A stretch of DNA of 64,000 nt from Streptomyces calvus (GTDB lineage Bacteria > Actinomycetota > Actinomycetes > Streptomycetales > Streptomycetaceae). How positions within the stretch are numbered: position 1 is the first letter of the stretch; every line of letters begins with the position of its first letter. Made by a program: the position numbers and the translations under genes. Of the stretch, positions 17,357 to 25,059 are shown piece by piece. The stretch spans positions 395,755 to 459,754 of the forward strand of contig NZ_VCNP01000043.1 of the NCBI RefSeq assembly GCF_006782915.1, read 5' to 3'. A model generated the notes under the pieces. It was not told where the DNA came from. It was given only the letters and a program-made list of their open reading frames with translations, and ran no database searches.

Positions 17357-17716
17357 TCAGCAGGCGCACAGGCAGAACGGGTGCCCGGCCGGGTCCGCGT
17401 AAACCCGGAAGGTCCGCGCGCGGTCGTCCGCGTCCAGCGGCCGGGCGCCGAGCGCCAGCGCCTCCTTCTCGGCGGCGTCCAGGTCGTCGACGGTCAGGTC
17501 CAGATGGAACTGCTGGGAGTGGTCGGCGGCCGGCCACCGCGGCGGCACGTACCCCGGCGCCGCCTGGAAGGCGAGGGTCGGGCCGCCGGGGATCCGCAGG
17601 TCCACCCAGTCGCCCTCGCCCTCCACCGTGCCGCCCGTGAGGCCGGCGTAGAAACCGGCCAGCGCACGCGGGTCGGGACAGTCCAGGACGACGGCGCCCA
17701 CCTTGGCCACGGACAT
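17357..17716 (-). CDS. VOC/glyoxalase-fold protein, copy 2
   Basis: A 119-residue paralogue of the downstream VOC protein: GAVVLDCPDPRALAGFYAGL, QQFHLDL, and a final YADPAGHPFCLCAC. The ATG follows a strong GGAGGAAGTC site; a longer upstream frame reads through the promoter region and is rejected. Lies upstream of copy 1 in a probable two-gene operon and is divergent from a CGNR zinc-finger gene across a 136-base region with repeated GTTACC/GGTAAC half-sites. That suggests shared control. The substrate is unknown. Confidence 0.88.
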   Translation of the reverse strand: MSVAKVGAVVLDCPDPRALAGFYAGLTGGTVEGEGDWVDLRIPGGPTLAFQAAPGYVPPRWPAADHSQQFHLDLTVDDLDAAEKEALALGARPLDADDRARTFRVYADPAGHPFCLCAC

Positions 17717-17737
17717 GACTTCCTCCTCGAAGTCCGG

Positions 17738-17797
17738 GTTACCCGTAGGAGCGGGCAACCGGTAACGGTTACCGTATGGTGCCCGACAGGCGGTAAC
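17738..17797. promoter_or_regulatory. Divergent operator with GTTACC/GGTAAC half-sites
   Basis: A perfect 15-base palindrome CGGTAACGGTTACCG lies at 17760-17774. Extra half-sites are GTTACC at 17738-17743 and GGTAAC at 17792-17797. TATGGT at 17775-17780 could be a -10 for the CGNR gene directly beside the palindrome. The region sits between the VOC pair and the CGNR gene, the expected place for an autoregulatory operator. Confidence 0.6.
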
Positions 17798-17852
17798 GTC
17801 GCAAGGGGAAACCGCAGGAAGAGACGGGGAGGGCGGGAGGTACCGTCCAGGC

Positions 17853-18359
17853 ATGAGTGAGAGATCGGCCCCGCCCGGCGCGCTGGCCCTGGTCCAGGAC
17901 CTGGTCAACACCCTCGACCTGGGAACGGGCGGCGACGCGCTGGACTCCGCCGAGGGCCGCGCGCCCTTCGGACTCACCGAGGACACCGTCGGCCCCGCGC
18001 GTGAACTGCGCGAGTCCCTGCGCGCGACCCTGCTCGCCCACGCGGGCCACCCGCCGCACCGCGCCGTCACCCCGCTCGGCGCACTGCTGGCCCGGGCGCC
18101 CCTGGTCGTCACGGTCGACGACACCGACGGCTCCGCCGCTCTCGCACCCGTGGACGAGGGACCCCTGCTGTCCCGCGTGGCCGCCGCCGTCGCGGAGGCG
18201 GTCACGGCGGGCACCTGGCAGCGGCTCAAGGCCTGCGAGGCGGCCGACTGCCACTGGGCGTACTACGACCGCAGCCCGGCCGGGCGCGGCCGCTGGTGCT
18301 CCATGCAACTGTGCGGCGCCCGCGCGAAGATGCGCCGGTACCGCGCGAAGGGCGCATAG
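17853..18359 (+). CDS. CGNR zinc-finger putative transcriptional regulator (ABATE domain)
   Basis: A 168-residue protein with an N-terminal ABATE-type domain (LVQDLVNTLDLGTGGDALDS, then ELRESLRATLLAH). The C-terminal CGNR-type zinc finger lies around residues 125-165: KACEAADCHWAYYDRSPAGR, then RWCSMQLCGARAKMRRYR. Here the usual CGNR tetrad reads LCGARAKMR. Such proteins are presumed DNA-binding regulators. The GTTACC/GGTAAC palindrome array just upstream, shared with the divergent VOC genes, is a plausible binding site (inference). Followed by a 19-base-stem terminator. Confidence 0.87.
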   Translation: MSERSAPPGALALVQDLVNTLDLGTGGDALDSAEGRAPFGLTEDTVGPARELRESLRATLLAHAGHPPHRAVTPLGALLARAPLVVTVDDTDGSAALAPVDEGPLLSRVAAAVAEAVTAGTWQRLKACEAADCHWAYYDRSPAGRGRWCSMQLCGARAKMRRYRAKGA

Positions 18360-18398
18360 GCCCGCTCCGCCCCGTGCCCGGTGGGGCAGAATGCGGCA

Positions 18399-18443
18399 GG
18401 GACGCCGGTTCGGCCGACTGAGCCTCGGCCGAACCGGCGTCCC
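18399..18443. terminator. Strong bidirectional hairpin terminator
   Basis: Perfect 19-base stem GGGACGCCGGTTCGGCCGA / TCGGCCGAACCGGCGTCCC with a 7-base loop, between the convergent CGNR and UDP-glucose dehydrogenase genes. Confidence 0.9.
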
Positions 18444-18465
18444 GCACGCCGCTCGTGGTGTCCCG

Positions 18466-19809
18466 TCAGGCGCCGGGGCGCCCCATCGCACGGTAGCGCC
18501 ACCCGGCCCGGCGCCACGCCTGCGCGTCGAGCGCGTTCCGCCCGTCCAGGACGAGCCGTTCCGTCACGACCTCGCCCAGCTCCGCCGGGTCCAGCTCGCG
18601 GAACTCCCGCCACTCCGTCAGGTGCAGGACGACGTCCGCGCCGCGCACCGCCTCGAGCGCCGAGTCGGCGTACCCCAGCGTCGGGAAGATCCGGCGGGCG
18701 TTGTCCATGCCCTTCGGGTCGTACACCGTGACCTGGCCGCCCTGGAGGTGGATCTGCCCGGCCACGTTCAGCGCCGGCGAGTCGCGCACGTCGTCCGAGT
18801 CCGGCTTGAACGTCGCGCCCAGCACCGCCACCCGCTTGCCCAGGAACGGCCCGCCGCCCAGAGCCTGCCGCGTCAGCTCCACCATCCGGCCGCGCTGGCG
18901 CATGTTGATCGAGTCGATCTCCCGCAGGAAGGTCAGCGCCTGGTCCACGCCCAGCTCACCGGCGCGCGCCATGAACGCCCGGATGTCCTTCGGCAGGCAG
19001 CCGCCGCCGAATCCGATCCCGGCCCGCAGGAACTTCGCGCCGATCCGGTCGTCGTAGCCGATGGCCTCCGCCAGCTTCGCCACGTCCCCGCCGGTCGCCT
19101 CGCACAGCTCCGCCATCGCGTTGATGAACGAGATCTTGGTGGCCAGGAAGGAGTTCGCGGACGTCTTCACCAGCTCCGCGGTCGGGAAGTCGGTCACCAC
19201 GAACGGCGAGCCCTCCTCGACCGGCGTGGCGTACACCTCCCGCAGCAGCTTCTCCGCCCGCTCGCTGCGCACGCCCACCACGATCCGGTCCGGGTGCAGC
19301 GTGTCCTCGACGGCGAAGCCCTCGCGCAGGAACTCCGGGTTCCACGCCAGCTCCGCGTCCCCGCCCGCCGGGGCGTGCTCCGCGAGGTAGGCGGCCAGCC
19401 GGTCGGCCGAGCCGACGGGCACCGTCGACTTGCCGACGACCAGCGCCGGGCCCTTCAGGTGCGGCGCGAGCGAGGCGACCGCGGAGTCGACGTACGACAT
19501 GTCGCAGGCGTACTCGCCGTGCCGCTGCGGGGTGTTCACGCACACGAAGTGCACATCGCCGAACTCACCGACCTCGGCCCAGTCCATGGTGAACCGCAGC
19601 CGCCCGGTGGACCCCTCGATCCCGGCGACGTGCCGCCGCAGCAGCTCGTCCAGCCCCGGCTCGTACATCGGCACCTCACCGCGCCGGAGCAGGTCGATCT
19701 TCTCCGGTACGACGTCCAGGCCCAGCACCTCGAACCCCAGCTCCGCCATGGCCGCCGCGTGGGTCGCGCCGAGATAACCGGTGCCGATCACGGTGATCTT
19801 GAGGGCCAT
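18466..19809 (-). CDS. UDP-glucose 6-dehydrogenase
   Basis: A 447-residue NAD-dependent enzyme oxidising UDP-glucose to UDP-glucuronate, a precursor of acidic envelope polysaccharides. The N-terminal Rossmann motif is KITVIGTGYLGATHAAAM. A conserved central block is EKLLREVY...KTSANSFLATKISFINAMAELCE. The catalytic cysteine is in GIGFGGGCLPKDIRAF, and the C-terminal UDP-binding domain has VLGATFKPDSDDVRDSPAL. The ATG giving MALKITVIG has GGAG 6 bases upstream; a longer N-terminal extension is not family-like. It may feed the glycopolymer functions encoded downstream. A related UDP-sugar dehydrogenase specificity (e.g. UDP-ManNAc) is less likely from the motifs. Confidence 0.94.
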   Translation of the reverse strand: MALKITVIGTGYLGATHAAAMAELGFEVLGLDVVPEKIDLLRRGEVPMYEPGLDELLRRHVAGIEGSTGRLRFTMDWAEVGEFGDVHFVCVNTPQRHGEYACDMSYVDSAVASLAPHLKGPALVVGKSTVPVGSADRLAAYLAEHAPAGGDAELAWNPEFLREGFAVEDTLHPDRIVVGVRSERAEKLLREVYATPVEEGSPFVVTDFPTAELVKTSANSFLATKISFINAMAELCEATGGDVAKLAEAIGYDDRIGAKFLRAGIGFGGGCLPKDIRAFMARAGELGVDQALTFLREIDSINMRQRGRMVELTRQALGGGPFLGKRVAVLGATFKPDSDDVRDSPALNVAGQIHLQGGQVTVYDPKGMDNARRIFPTLGYADSALEAVRGADVVLHLTEWREFRELDPAELGEVVTERLVLDGRNALDAQAWRRAGWRYRAMGRPGA

Positions 19810-19940
19810 CAGTGCTCCAGGGGGTGTACGGCATGCAGTGCGCGCCCGAGCATATCCGCCGGGCACCGGCGGCCGGACTTCCGGCTGTCGTCAAGCTCAC
19901 CTATCCACGATCGCGGCCGACGCCTTAAAATTTGAGTTAC

Positions 19941-19954
19941 TTAACGGTAGTTAG
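19941..19954. promoter_or_regulatory. Candidate operator/promoter region of the acyl-CoA dehydrogenase gene
   Basis: A short AT-rich island in GC-rich surroundings (about 19924-19957) holds the near-palindrome TTAAC-GGTA-GTTAG, about 40 bases before the acyl-CoA dehydrogenase start. It looks like a TetR-type regulator site, but the regulator is not in the window. Confidence 0.4.
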
Positions 19955-19992
19955 CGTGACCAGCATCGCAGCGTTTTGGAGCGTGAGAGACC

Positions 19993-21150
19993 TTGGCCGG
20001 ATCGGCTGACTTCGACCTGTACCGCCCGTCCGAGGAGCACGACATGCTCCGCGACGCCGTCCGCGCGCTGGCCGAGGCGAAGATCGCGCCGCACGCCGCC
20101 GCCGTGGACGAGGAAGCACGCTTCCCGCGCGAGGCGCTCGACGCCCTCGTCGCCAACGACCTGCACGCCGTCCACGTGCCGGAGGAGTACGGCGGCGCCG
20201 GCGCCGACGCGCTCGCCACGGTCATCGTGATCGAGGAGGTGGCCCGCGTCTGCGCCTCCTCCTCCCTCATCCCCGCCGTGAACAAGCTGGGTTCGCTGCC
20301 GGTCATCCTCTCCGGCTCCGAGGCGCTGAAGAAGAAGTACATGACCCCGCTCGCCAAGGGCGACGCGATGTTCTCGTACTGCCTGTCCGAGCCGGACGCC
20401 GGCTCCGACGCGGCCGGCATGAAGACCCGTGCGGTCCGCGACGGCGACAGCTACGTCCTCAACGGCGTGAAGCGCTGGATCACCAACGCCGGCGAGTCCG
20501 AGTACTACACGGTCATGGCCGTCACCGACCCGGAGAAGCGCTCCAAGGGCATCTCCGCCTTCGTCGTGGAGAAGTCCGACGAGGGCGTCTCCTTCGGCGC
20601 CCCGGAGAAGAAGCTCGGCATCAAGGGCTCCCCGACCCGCGAGGTCTACCTCGACAACGTGCGCATCCCCGCCGACCGCATGATCGGCGAGGAGGGCACC
20701 GGCTTCGCCACGGCGATGAAGACCCTGGACCACACCCGCATCACCATCGCCGCGCAGGCCCTCGGCATCGCCCAGGGCGCCCTGGACTACGCCAAGGGCT
20801 ACGTCCGCGAGCGCAAGCAGTTCGGCAAGCCGATCGCCGACTTCCAGGGCGTCCAGTTCATGCTCGCCGACATGGCCATGAAGATCGAGGCCGCCCGCCA
20901 GCTGACGTACGCGGCCGCCGCCAAGTCCGAGCGCGGTGACAGCGACCTCACGTTCCAGGGCGCCGCCGCCAAGTGCTTCGCCTCCGACGTCGCCATGGAG
21001 GTCACCACCGACGCCGTCCAGCTCCTCGGCGGCTACGGCTACACCCGCGACTACCCGGTCGAGCGCATGATGCGCGACGCCAAGATCACGCAGATCTACG
21101 AGGGCACCAACCAGGTCCAGCGGATCGTCATGGCCCGCAACCTGCCGTAG
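19993..21150 (+). CDS. Acyl-CoA dehydrogenase
   Basis: A 385-residue FAD flavoenzyme that introduces the alpha-beta double bond into acyl-CoA in fatty-acid or branched-chain amino-acid degradation. Signatures: CLSEPDAGSDAAGMKTRAV with WITNAG (FAD/substrate binding), RKQFGKPIADFQ, QLLGGYGYTRDYPVERMMRDAK, and the catalytic base glutamate in IYEGTNQVQR. The family N-terminus fits a TTG start giving LAGSADFDLYRPSEEHDMLRD; the next in-frame ATG (20044) would remove part of the first helix. From memory it corresponds to the position of fadE25 in the mycobacterial version of this neighbourhood. Chain-length specificity cannot be read. Confidence 0.94.
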   Translation: MAGSADFDLYRPSEEHDMLRDAVRALAEAKIAPHAAAVDEEARFPREALDALVANDLHAVHVPEEYGGAGADALATVIVIEEVARVCASSSLIPAVNKLGSLPVILSGSEALKKKYMTPLAKGDAMFSYCLSEPDAGSDAAGMKTRAVRDGDSYVLNGVKRWITNAGESEYYTVMAVTDPEKRSKGISAFVVEKSDEGVSFGAPEKKLGIKGSPTREVYLDNVRIPADRMIGEEGTGFATAMKTLDHTRITIAAQALGIAQGALDYAKGYVRERKQFGKPIADFQGVQFMLADMAMKIEAARQLTYAAAAKSERGDSDLTFQGAAAKCFASDVAMEVTTDAVQLLGGYGYTRDYPVERMMRDAKITQIYEGTNQVQRIVMARNLP

Positions 21151-21170
21151 CGCACCCCGAACCGTGAGCG

Positions 21171-21197
21171 AAGGGCGCCCGGATGCCGGGCGCCCTT
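21171..21197. terminator. Bidirectional hairpin terminator
   Basis: Perfect 12-base stem AAGGGCGCCCGG / CCGGGCGCCCTT around a 3-base ATG loop, followed by T-containing sequence, between the convergent acyl-CoA dehydrogenase and phospholipase D-like genes. Confidence 0.85.
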
Positions 21198-21222
21198 GCC
21201 GTTTCCCGGCCGCCGCGTGCCG

Positions 21223-22425
21223 TCACAGGAACCGGCGGATCGGGGTGACCGCGGCCTCGGCGAGCCGCAGGGGCAGCGGGCGGCGCCTCCAGCGGGCCGG
21301 GTCCACCGGCTCGCTCAGTTTCCGGTCGGCGTCGAAGTCGGCGTCGAGCGCGGCCGTGAAGTCCTCGTCGAGGACGGCCAGCATGACCTCCTCGTCGTGC
21401 TCCAGCGAGCGCCGGTTGACGTTGGTCGAGCCGATCAGGGAGCAGACGCCGTCCACCGTGATGACCTTCGTGTGGAGCATCGTCGGCTGGTACTCGCGCA
21501 CCTCCACGCCCGCGTCGACCAGGGTCTGGTAGTGCTGCCGCCCGGCCAAGCGGCAGACCCGCTGGTCGGTGTGCGGGCCGGGCAGCAGGATCTCGACGCG
21601 CACGCCCCGCCGCGCCGCGGCCGCCAGCAGGTCCACGAAGTAGGTGTCCGGGGCGAAGTAGGCCGTGGACAGCCGGAAGCGCTCCTGCGCCGAGGTGATC
21701 GCGACGCGCAGCAGCGTCTGCATGTCCTGCCAGCCGAAGCTCGCAGAGCCCCGCACCACCTGGACCGTGGCCCGGCCCGGCTGCTCCTGCGCGGTGAAGC
21801 GGTCGTGCTCGTCGTACAGGTCGTCGTGGCACTCGGCCCAGTTCTGGGCGAACGCCGCGGCGATGCCGTCCACGGCGGGTCCCCGGACCCGCACGTGGGT
21901 GTCGCGCCACTCGCCGGGGTTGCGGGCGTCGCCGCACCACTCCTGGGCGATGCCGACGCCCCCGGTGAAGGCGGTGTGCTCGTCGGTGACCAGGACCTTG
22001 CGGTGGCAGCGGTGGTTCTGCCGCATCGGCGACAGCCGCGCGGGCCTGCGGAACCAGGCCACCTGGACGCCCGCTTCGTCCATGGCGTCCAGCAGGTCCG
22101 GCTCTATCTCCTTGGCGCCGAAACCGTCCAGCAGCAGCCGTACCCGCACTCCCGCGCGTGCCCGGTCGGCCAGCGCGGCGGCGAACTCCCGCGCGATGTC
22201 GCCGCGCCAGTACACGAAGGTCATCATGTCGACGGTGTGTTCCGCGGCGCGGACGGCGTCCAGCATCGCGGGGAAGATCTCGTCGCCGTTGCGCAGCGGA
22301 AGGAGCTCGTTGCCCTCGGTCGCGGCGATGCCGATGAGCCGCTCCAGCCGTCTGCGCAGCCGCTGTCTCTCGCCCGGCGCTTCGGGCTCCGCCGCCCGCC
22401 GTCCGGTATCCGCCTGTCCCGTCAC
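21223..22425 (-). CDS. Phospholipase D-like / cardiolipin synthase-type protein
   Basis: A 400-residue member of the PLD superfamily with two HKD motifs. The first is HRKVLVTDEHTAFTGG (about residue 170) and the second HTKVITVDGVCSLIGSTN (about residue 335). Both have the expected His, Lys and Asp, so the enzyme should be active in phosphatidyl transfer, as in cardiolipin synthases. There are no N-terminal membrane helices, so it is shorter than the classical membrane enzymes. The start is taken as GTG (VTGQADTG) with GGGAG about 8 bases upstream; a longer upstream frame is possible but Arg-rich and unlike the family. Divergent from the Cys-rich protein. Confidence 0.87.
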   Translation of the reverse strand: MTGQADTGRRAAEPEAPGERQRLRRRLERLIGIAATEGNELLPLRNGDEIFPAMLDAVRAAEHTVDMMTFVYWRGDIAREFAAALADRARAGVRVRLLLDGFGAKEIEPDLLDAMDEAGVQVAWFRRPARLSPMRQNHRCHRKVLVTDEHTAFTGGVGIAQEWCGDARNPGEWRDTHVRVRGPAVDGIAAAFAQNWAECHDDLYDEHDRFTAQEQPGRATVQVVRGSASFGWQDMQTLLRVAITSAQERFRLSTAYFAPDTYFVDLLAAAARRGVRVEILLPGPHTDQRVCRLAGRQHYQTLVDAGVEVREYQPTMLHTKVITVDGVCSLIGSTNVNRRSLEHDEEVMLAVLDEDFTAALDADFDADRKLSEPVDPARWRRRPLPLRLAEAAVTPIRRFL

Positions 22426-22647
22426 GTCCGCTCTCCCTGCCTCCCGGGCCCGCTCGTCCCGTCCGGATTCCCCCCGTCTCCTTGCCGCTGACGGCGGTTC
22501 CACGCAGCGGCCGCGTCCGACGTGCCGCACATCACGGAGCGTCCGTTTCGGATGGTTCCGTCCGTCCTGTGGTGGTCTTGGGGTGCGGGGCGTAGGACGG
22601 AGGGGCGGGGACCGATCGCCGGTTCCCGCCGTCCCCCGGGAGGAACC

Positions 22648-23019
22648 ATGACCCAGCAGCAGCCCACCACCACCCTGGAACCCCTGAGCAAGGAGATGCA
22701 GGACTGCGTCAACGCCTGCATGGCCTGTCACGGGGTGTGCGAGGAGACCATGAGTTCCTGTCTGCAGAAGGGCGGCCAGGCCCAGATGCGGATCATGCGG
22801 GCGCTCATGGACTGCGCGGAGATGACCCGCATGTGCGCCGACATGATGATGCGCCGCTCACCGCTGGCGAACGAGATGTGCACGATGTGCGCGCAGGCCT
22901 GCGACCTGTGTGCCGAGGCGTGCATGTCGATGCCGGACGACGACCGGATGATGCGCTGCGCCGAGTCCTGTCGCCGCTGCTCCGAGACGTGCCGCGCGAT
23001 GGCGGGCGCCACGATGTGA
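22648..23019 (+). CDS. Cys-rich four-helix protein (DUF326; copper-storage Csp-like)
   Basis: A 123-residue protein with 16 cysteines, arranged as CxxxC and related pairs on predicted helices: DCVNACMACHGVCEE, MDCAEMTRMCADM, MCTMCAQACDLCAEAC, RCAESCRRCSETC. It also has many methionines. This is the DUF326 layout, and in the characterised copper-storage proteins (Csp) the Cys line a four-helix bundle that takes up many Cu(I) ions. There is no signal peptide, so it should be cytosolic like Csp3. A strong GGGAGGAACC ribosome binding site precedes the ATG. Neighbours give no metal context. A function in Cu(I) buffering is inferred from family and cysteine count. Confidence 0.88.
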   Translation: MTQQQPTTTLEPLSKEMQDCVNACMACHGVCEETMSSCLQKGGQAQMRIMRALMDCAEMTRMCADMMMRRSPLANEMCTMCAQACDLCAEACMSMPDDDRMMRCAESCRRCSETCRAMAGATM

Positions 23020-23034
23020 CGCAGCCGCCGGACA

Positions 23035-23073
23035 CGGCGAAGGGGCGCCCCGTGGCGGGACGCCCCTTCGCCG
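23035..23073. terminator. Bidirectional hairpin terminator
   Basis: 13-base stem CGGCGAAGGGGCG / CGCCCCTTCGCCG with a 13-base loop, between the convergent Cys-rich protein gene and the first LCP gene. Confidence 0.8.
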
Positions 23074-23083
23074 TCGTCGGGTC

Positions 23084-24364
23084 TCAGTTGCCGGAGACGG
23101 TGACCTTCTCGTCGTTCTTCAGCTGCTCGACCAGCTGCTTCACCTTCGGCATGTCCCACTGCAGGTTGCCGTTGCCGGCGCTGCCCGATATCGGCATGTT
23201 CATCGACGTGCCCTCGCCGCCGCTGACACCCTTCATCGCCCAGAACATCCCGGCCAGGTCGAACAGCCCCATGTCCTTGTCGACGACCAGCGAGTCCAGG
23301 CCCGCGCCCATCGTCGGGTACAGCTTGAACGGGTTGAGGACGGTGCCCGGCGTGGCCACCTGGTTGGCGAGCGCGGAGAGGAACTTCTGCTGGTTCTTCG
23401 TCCGGTCCAGGTCGGAGCCGGCCAGCGCGTACCGGGTGCGGACGAAGGCCAGGGCCTCCTCGCCGTTCAGGGTCTGCTTGCCCTTCTTGAAGTCGGCGCC
23501 GGACTTGGTGTCCTTGATGTCCTGCGGGATGTCCATCTCGACGCCGCCGACCGCGTCCACGATGTTGGCGAAGCCGGCGAAGCCGATCTCCACGTAGTGG
23601 TCGATGTGCAGGCCGGTGTTGAACTCCACCGTGCGCACCAGCAGCGTCGGGCCGTCGATGGAGTACGCCGCGTTCAGCTTGTTCGCGCCCATGGCGGGCC
23701 GGGTCTTGCCCGACTCCGAGCCCTTGAACTCCGGGATCGTGACGTTGGAGTCACGGGGCAGCGAGATCAGCGTGGGCCCGTTGTCGCCGGTGTGCAGGAT
23801 CATCATCGAGTCCGTGCGCTTGCCCTCGGCGGACCCGGTGTGCAGCTTCTTCTTGTCCTCGTCGGACATGCCCTCGCGGCTGTCGGAGCCGACGATCAGG
23901 TAGTTGGTGCCCTCGCCCGGCTCGGGCCGGTCGACGACCGTGGCGAGGTCGACCTCGCGGTTGAGCTTGCCGTCGGCCCAGAAGTACGTGCCGACGGTCG
24001 TCACGACCAGCACGGTCACCACGGTGATCGCCGTCCACTTGATGCGGCGGCGCCAGTCGGGCGCCGGCCCGGGACCGTGACCGGGTCCACCGCCGGGGCC
24101 GCCGGGGCCACCGGGACCGCCGGCCGGCCTGCCGTAGACCTGGCCCGTGTTGTAGCCGCTGTCGTAGGCCTCGGGCCCGCCGTGGCCGTCCACGTACGAC
24201 GGCTGCTGCGGGACACCGCCGTACGCGCCCTGCCCGGGCGGGGCCGCCGGGCCGCGGCGGACCTGCCGCATGACACGGGCGCCCTCGGGCTGCGCGCTGC
24301 CGCTCCCGCGTCCGTAGCGTCCGCCGCGGTTGTCGTCGGACCTTGCCTCGGGCCAATCAGTCAT
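23084..24364 (-). CDS. LytR-CpsA-Psr (LCP) family glycopolymer ligase 1
   Basis: A 426-residue type II membrane protein. A long Gly/Pro-rich cytoplasmic N-terminus is followed by a membrane helix (IKWTAITVVTVLVVTTVGTYF, around residues 90-110) and an external LCP domain. LCP motifs: LIVGSDSREG, RTDSMMILH, SLPRDSNVTIP, FAGFANIVDAVGGVEMD, and FVRTRYALAGSDLDRTKNQQ. These arginines and aspartates bind the pyrophosphate of polyprenyl-linked glycopolymers that LCP enzymes transfer to peptidoglycan. No LytR_C domain at the end. The chosen ATG (MTDWPEARS) is two codons inside a possible TTG start. One of six LCP genes in 12 kb, all on this strand. Confidence 0.93.
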   Translation of the reverse strand: MTDWPEARSDDNRGGRYGRGSGSAQPEGARVMRQVRRGPAAPPGQGAYGGVPQQPSYVDGHGGPEAYDSGYNTGQVYGRPAGGPGGPGGPGGGPGHGPGPAPDWRRRIKWTAITVVTVLVVTTVGTYFWADGKLNREVDLATVVDRPEPGEGTNYLIVGSDSREGMSDEDKKKLHTGSAEGKRTDSMMILHTGDNGPTLISLPRDSNVTIPEFKGSESGKTRPAMGANKLNAAYSIDGPTLLVRTVEFNTGLHIDHYVEIGFAGFANIVDAVGGVEMDIPQDIKDTKSGADFKKGKQTLNGEEALAFVRTRYALAGSDLDRTKNQQKFLSALANQVATPGTVLNPFKLYPTMGAGLDSLVVDKDMGLFDLAGMFWAMKGVSGGEGTSMNMPISGSAGNGNLQWDMPKVKQLVEQLKNDEKVTVSGN

Positions 24365-24483
24365 GGGCAACAGTGTGCAGGCCCCGGCTGTGCGTCATAC
24401 AAGGGTCGTCGGAAAATCAGGGCACCGCTGTTGCGAAGCTGACACAAATCCCACCGATGTGACCTCGGCATAAGGTGGAGGCC

Positions 24484-25041
24484 ATGACAGACCAGGCCCC
24501 AGCCGCACAGACGGAGACTCCGGACATCCCCGGCAAGCCCACCTCGGCGTCCCGTACGACACTCAGCCACATCATGACCCACAACGACACCAACCTCCTG
24601 GGCACGGTGCACGGCGGGGTGATCATGAAGCTGGTGGACGACGCGGCGGGGGCCGTCGCCGGGCGGCACTCCGGAGGGCCGGCCGTCACCGCGTCCATGG
24701 ACGAGATGGCGTTCCTCGAACCGGTCCGCGTCGGCGACCTGGTCCATGTGAAGGCCCAGGTCAACTGGACCGGACGGACCTCGATGGAGGTCGGCGTGCG
24801 GGTGCTGGCCGAGCGCTGGAACGAGTCGGCGCCCGCCACCCAGGTCGGCTCGGCCTACCTGGTGTTCGCCGCCGTCGACGCCGACGGCAAGCCGCGCCGG
24901 GTGCCGCCGGTGATACCCGAGACCGAGCGCGACGAGCGCCGCTACCAGGAGGCCCAGATCCGCCGCACCCACCGGCTGGCCCGCCGCCGGGCGATCATGG
25001 AACTGCGCGAGAAGCGCGCGGCGGAGGGCTTCGAGGACTGA
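24484..25041 (+). CDS. Acyl-CoA thioesterase (hotdog fold)
   Basis: A 185-residue single hotdog-domain thioesterase of the BACH/YciA type. It shows LSHIMTHNDTNLLGTVHGGVIMKLVDDAAG (the N/D-x-x-G-x-V-H-G-G core with the catalytic region), MDEMAFLEPVRVGDLV and TSMEVGVRV. The C-terminal about 45 residues are basic and charged. The start is ATG (MTDQAPAAQ). TAAGGT at 24471-24476 ends 7 bases before it, the arrangement of a leaderless Streptomyces mRNA; an in-frame GTG at 24475 is an alternative. It is placed between two LCP genes on the opposite strand. The substrate chain is unknown; a link to the LCP genes is not evident. Confidence 0.88.
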   Translation: MTDQAPAAQTETPDIPGKPTSASRTTLSHIMTHNDTNLLGTVHGGVIMKLVDDAAGAVAGRHSGGPAVTASMDEMAFLEPVRVGDLVHVKAQVNWTGRTSMEVGVRVLAERWNESAPATQVGSAYLVFAAVDADGKPRRVPPVIPETERDERRYQEAQIRRTHRLARRRAIMELREKRAAEGFED

Positions 25042-25059
25042 CCGGCCCCGGCCCGGCAC

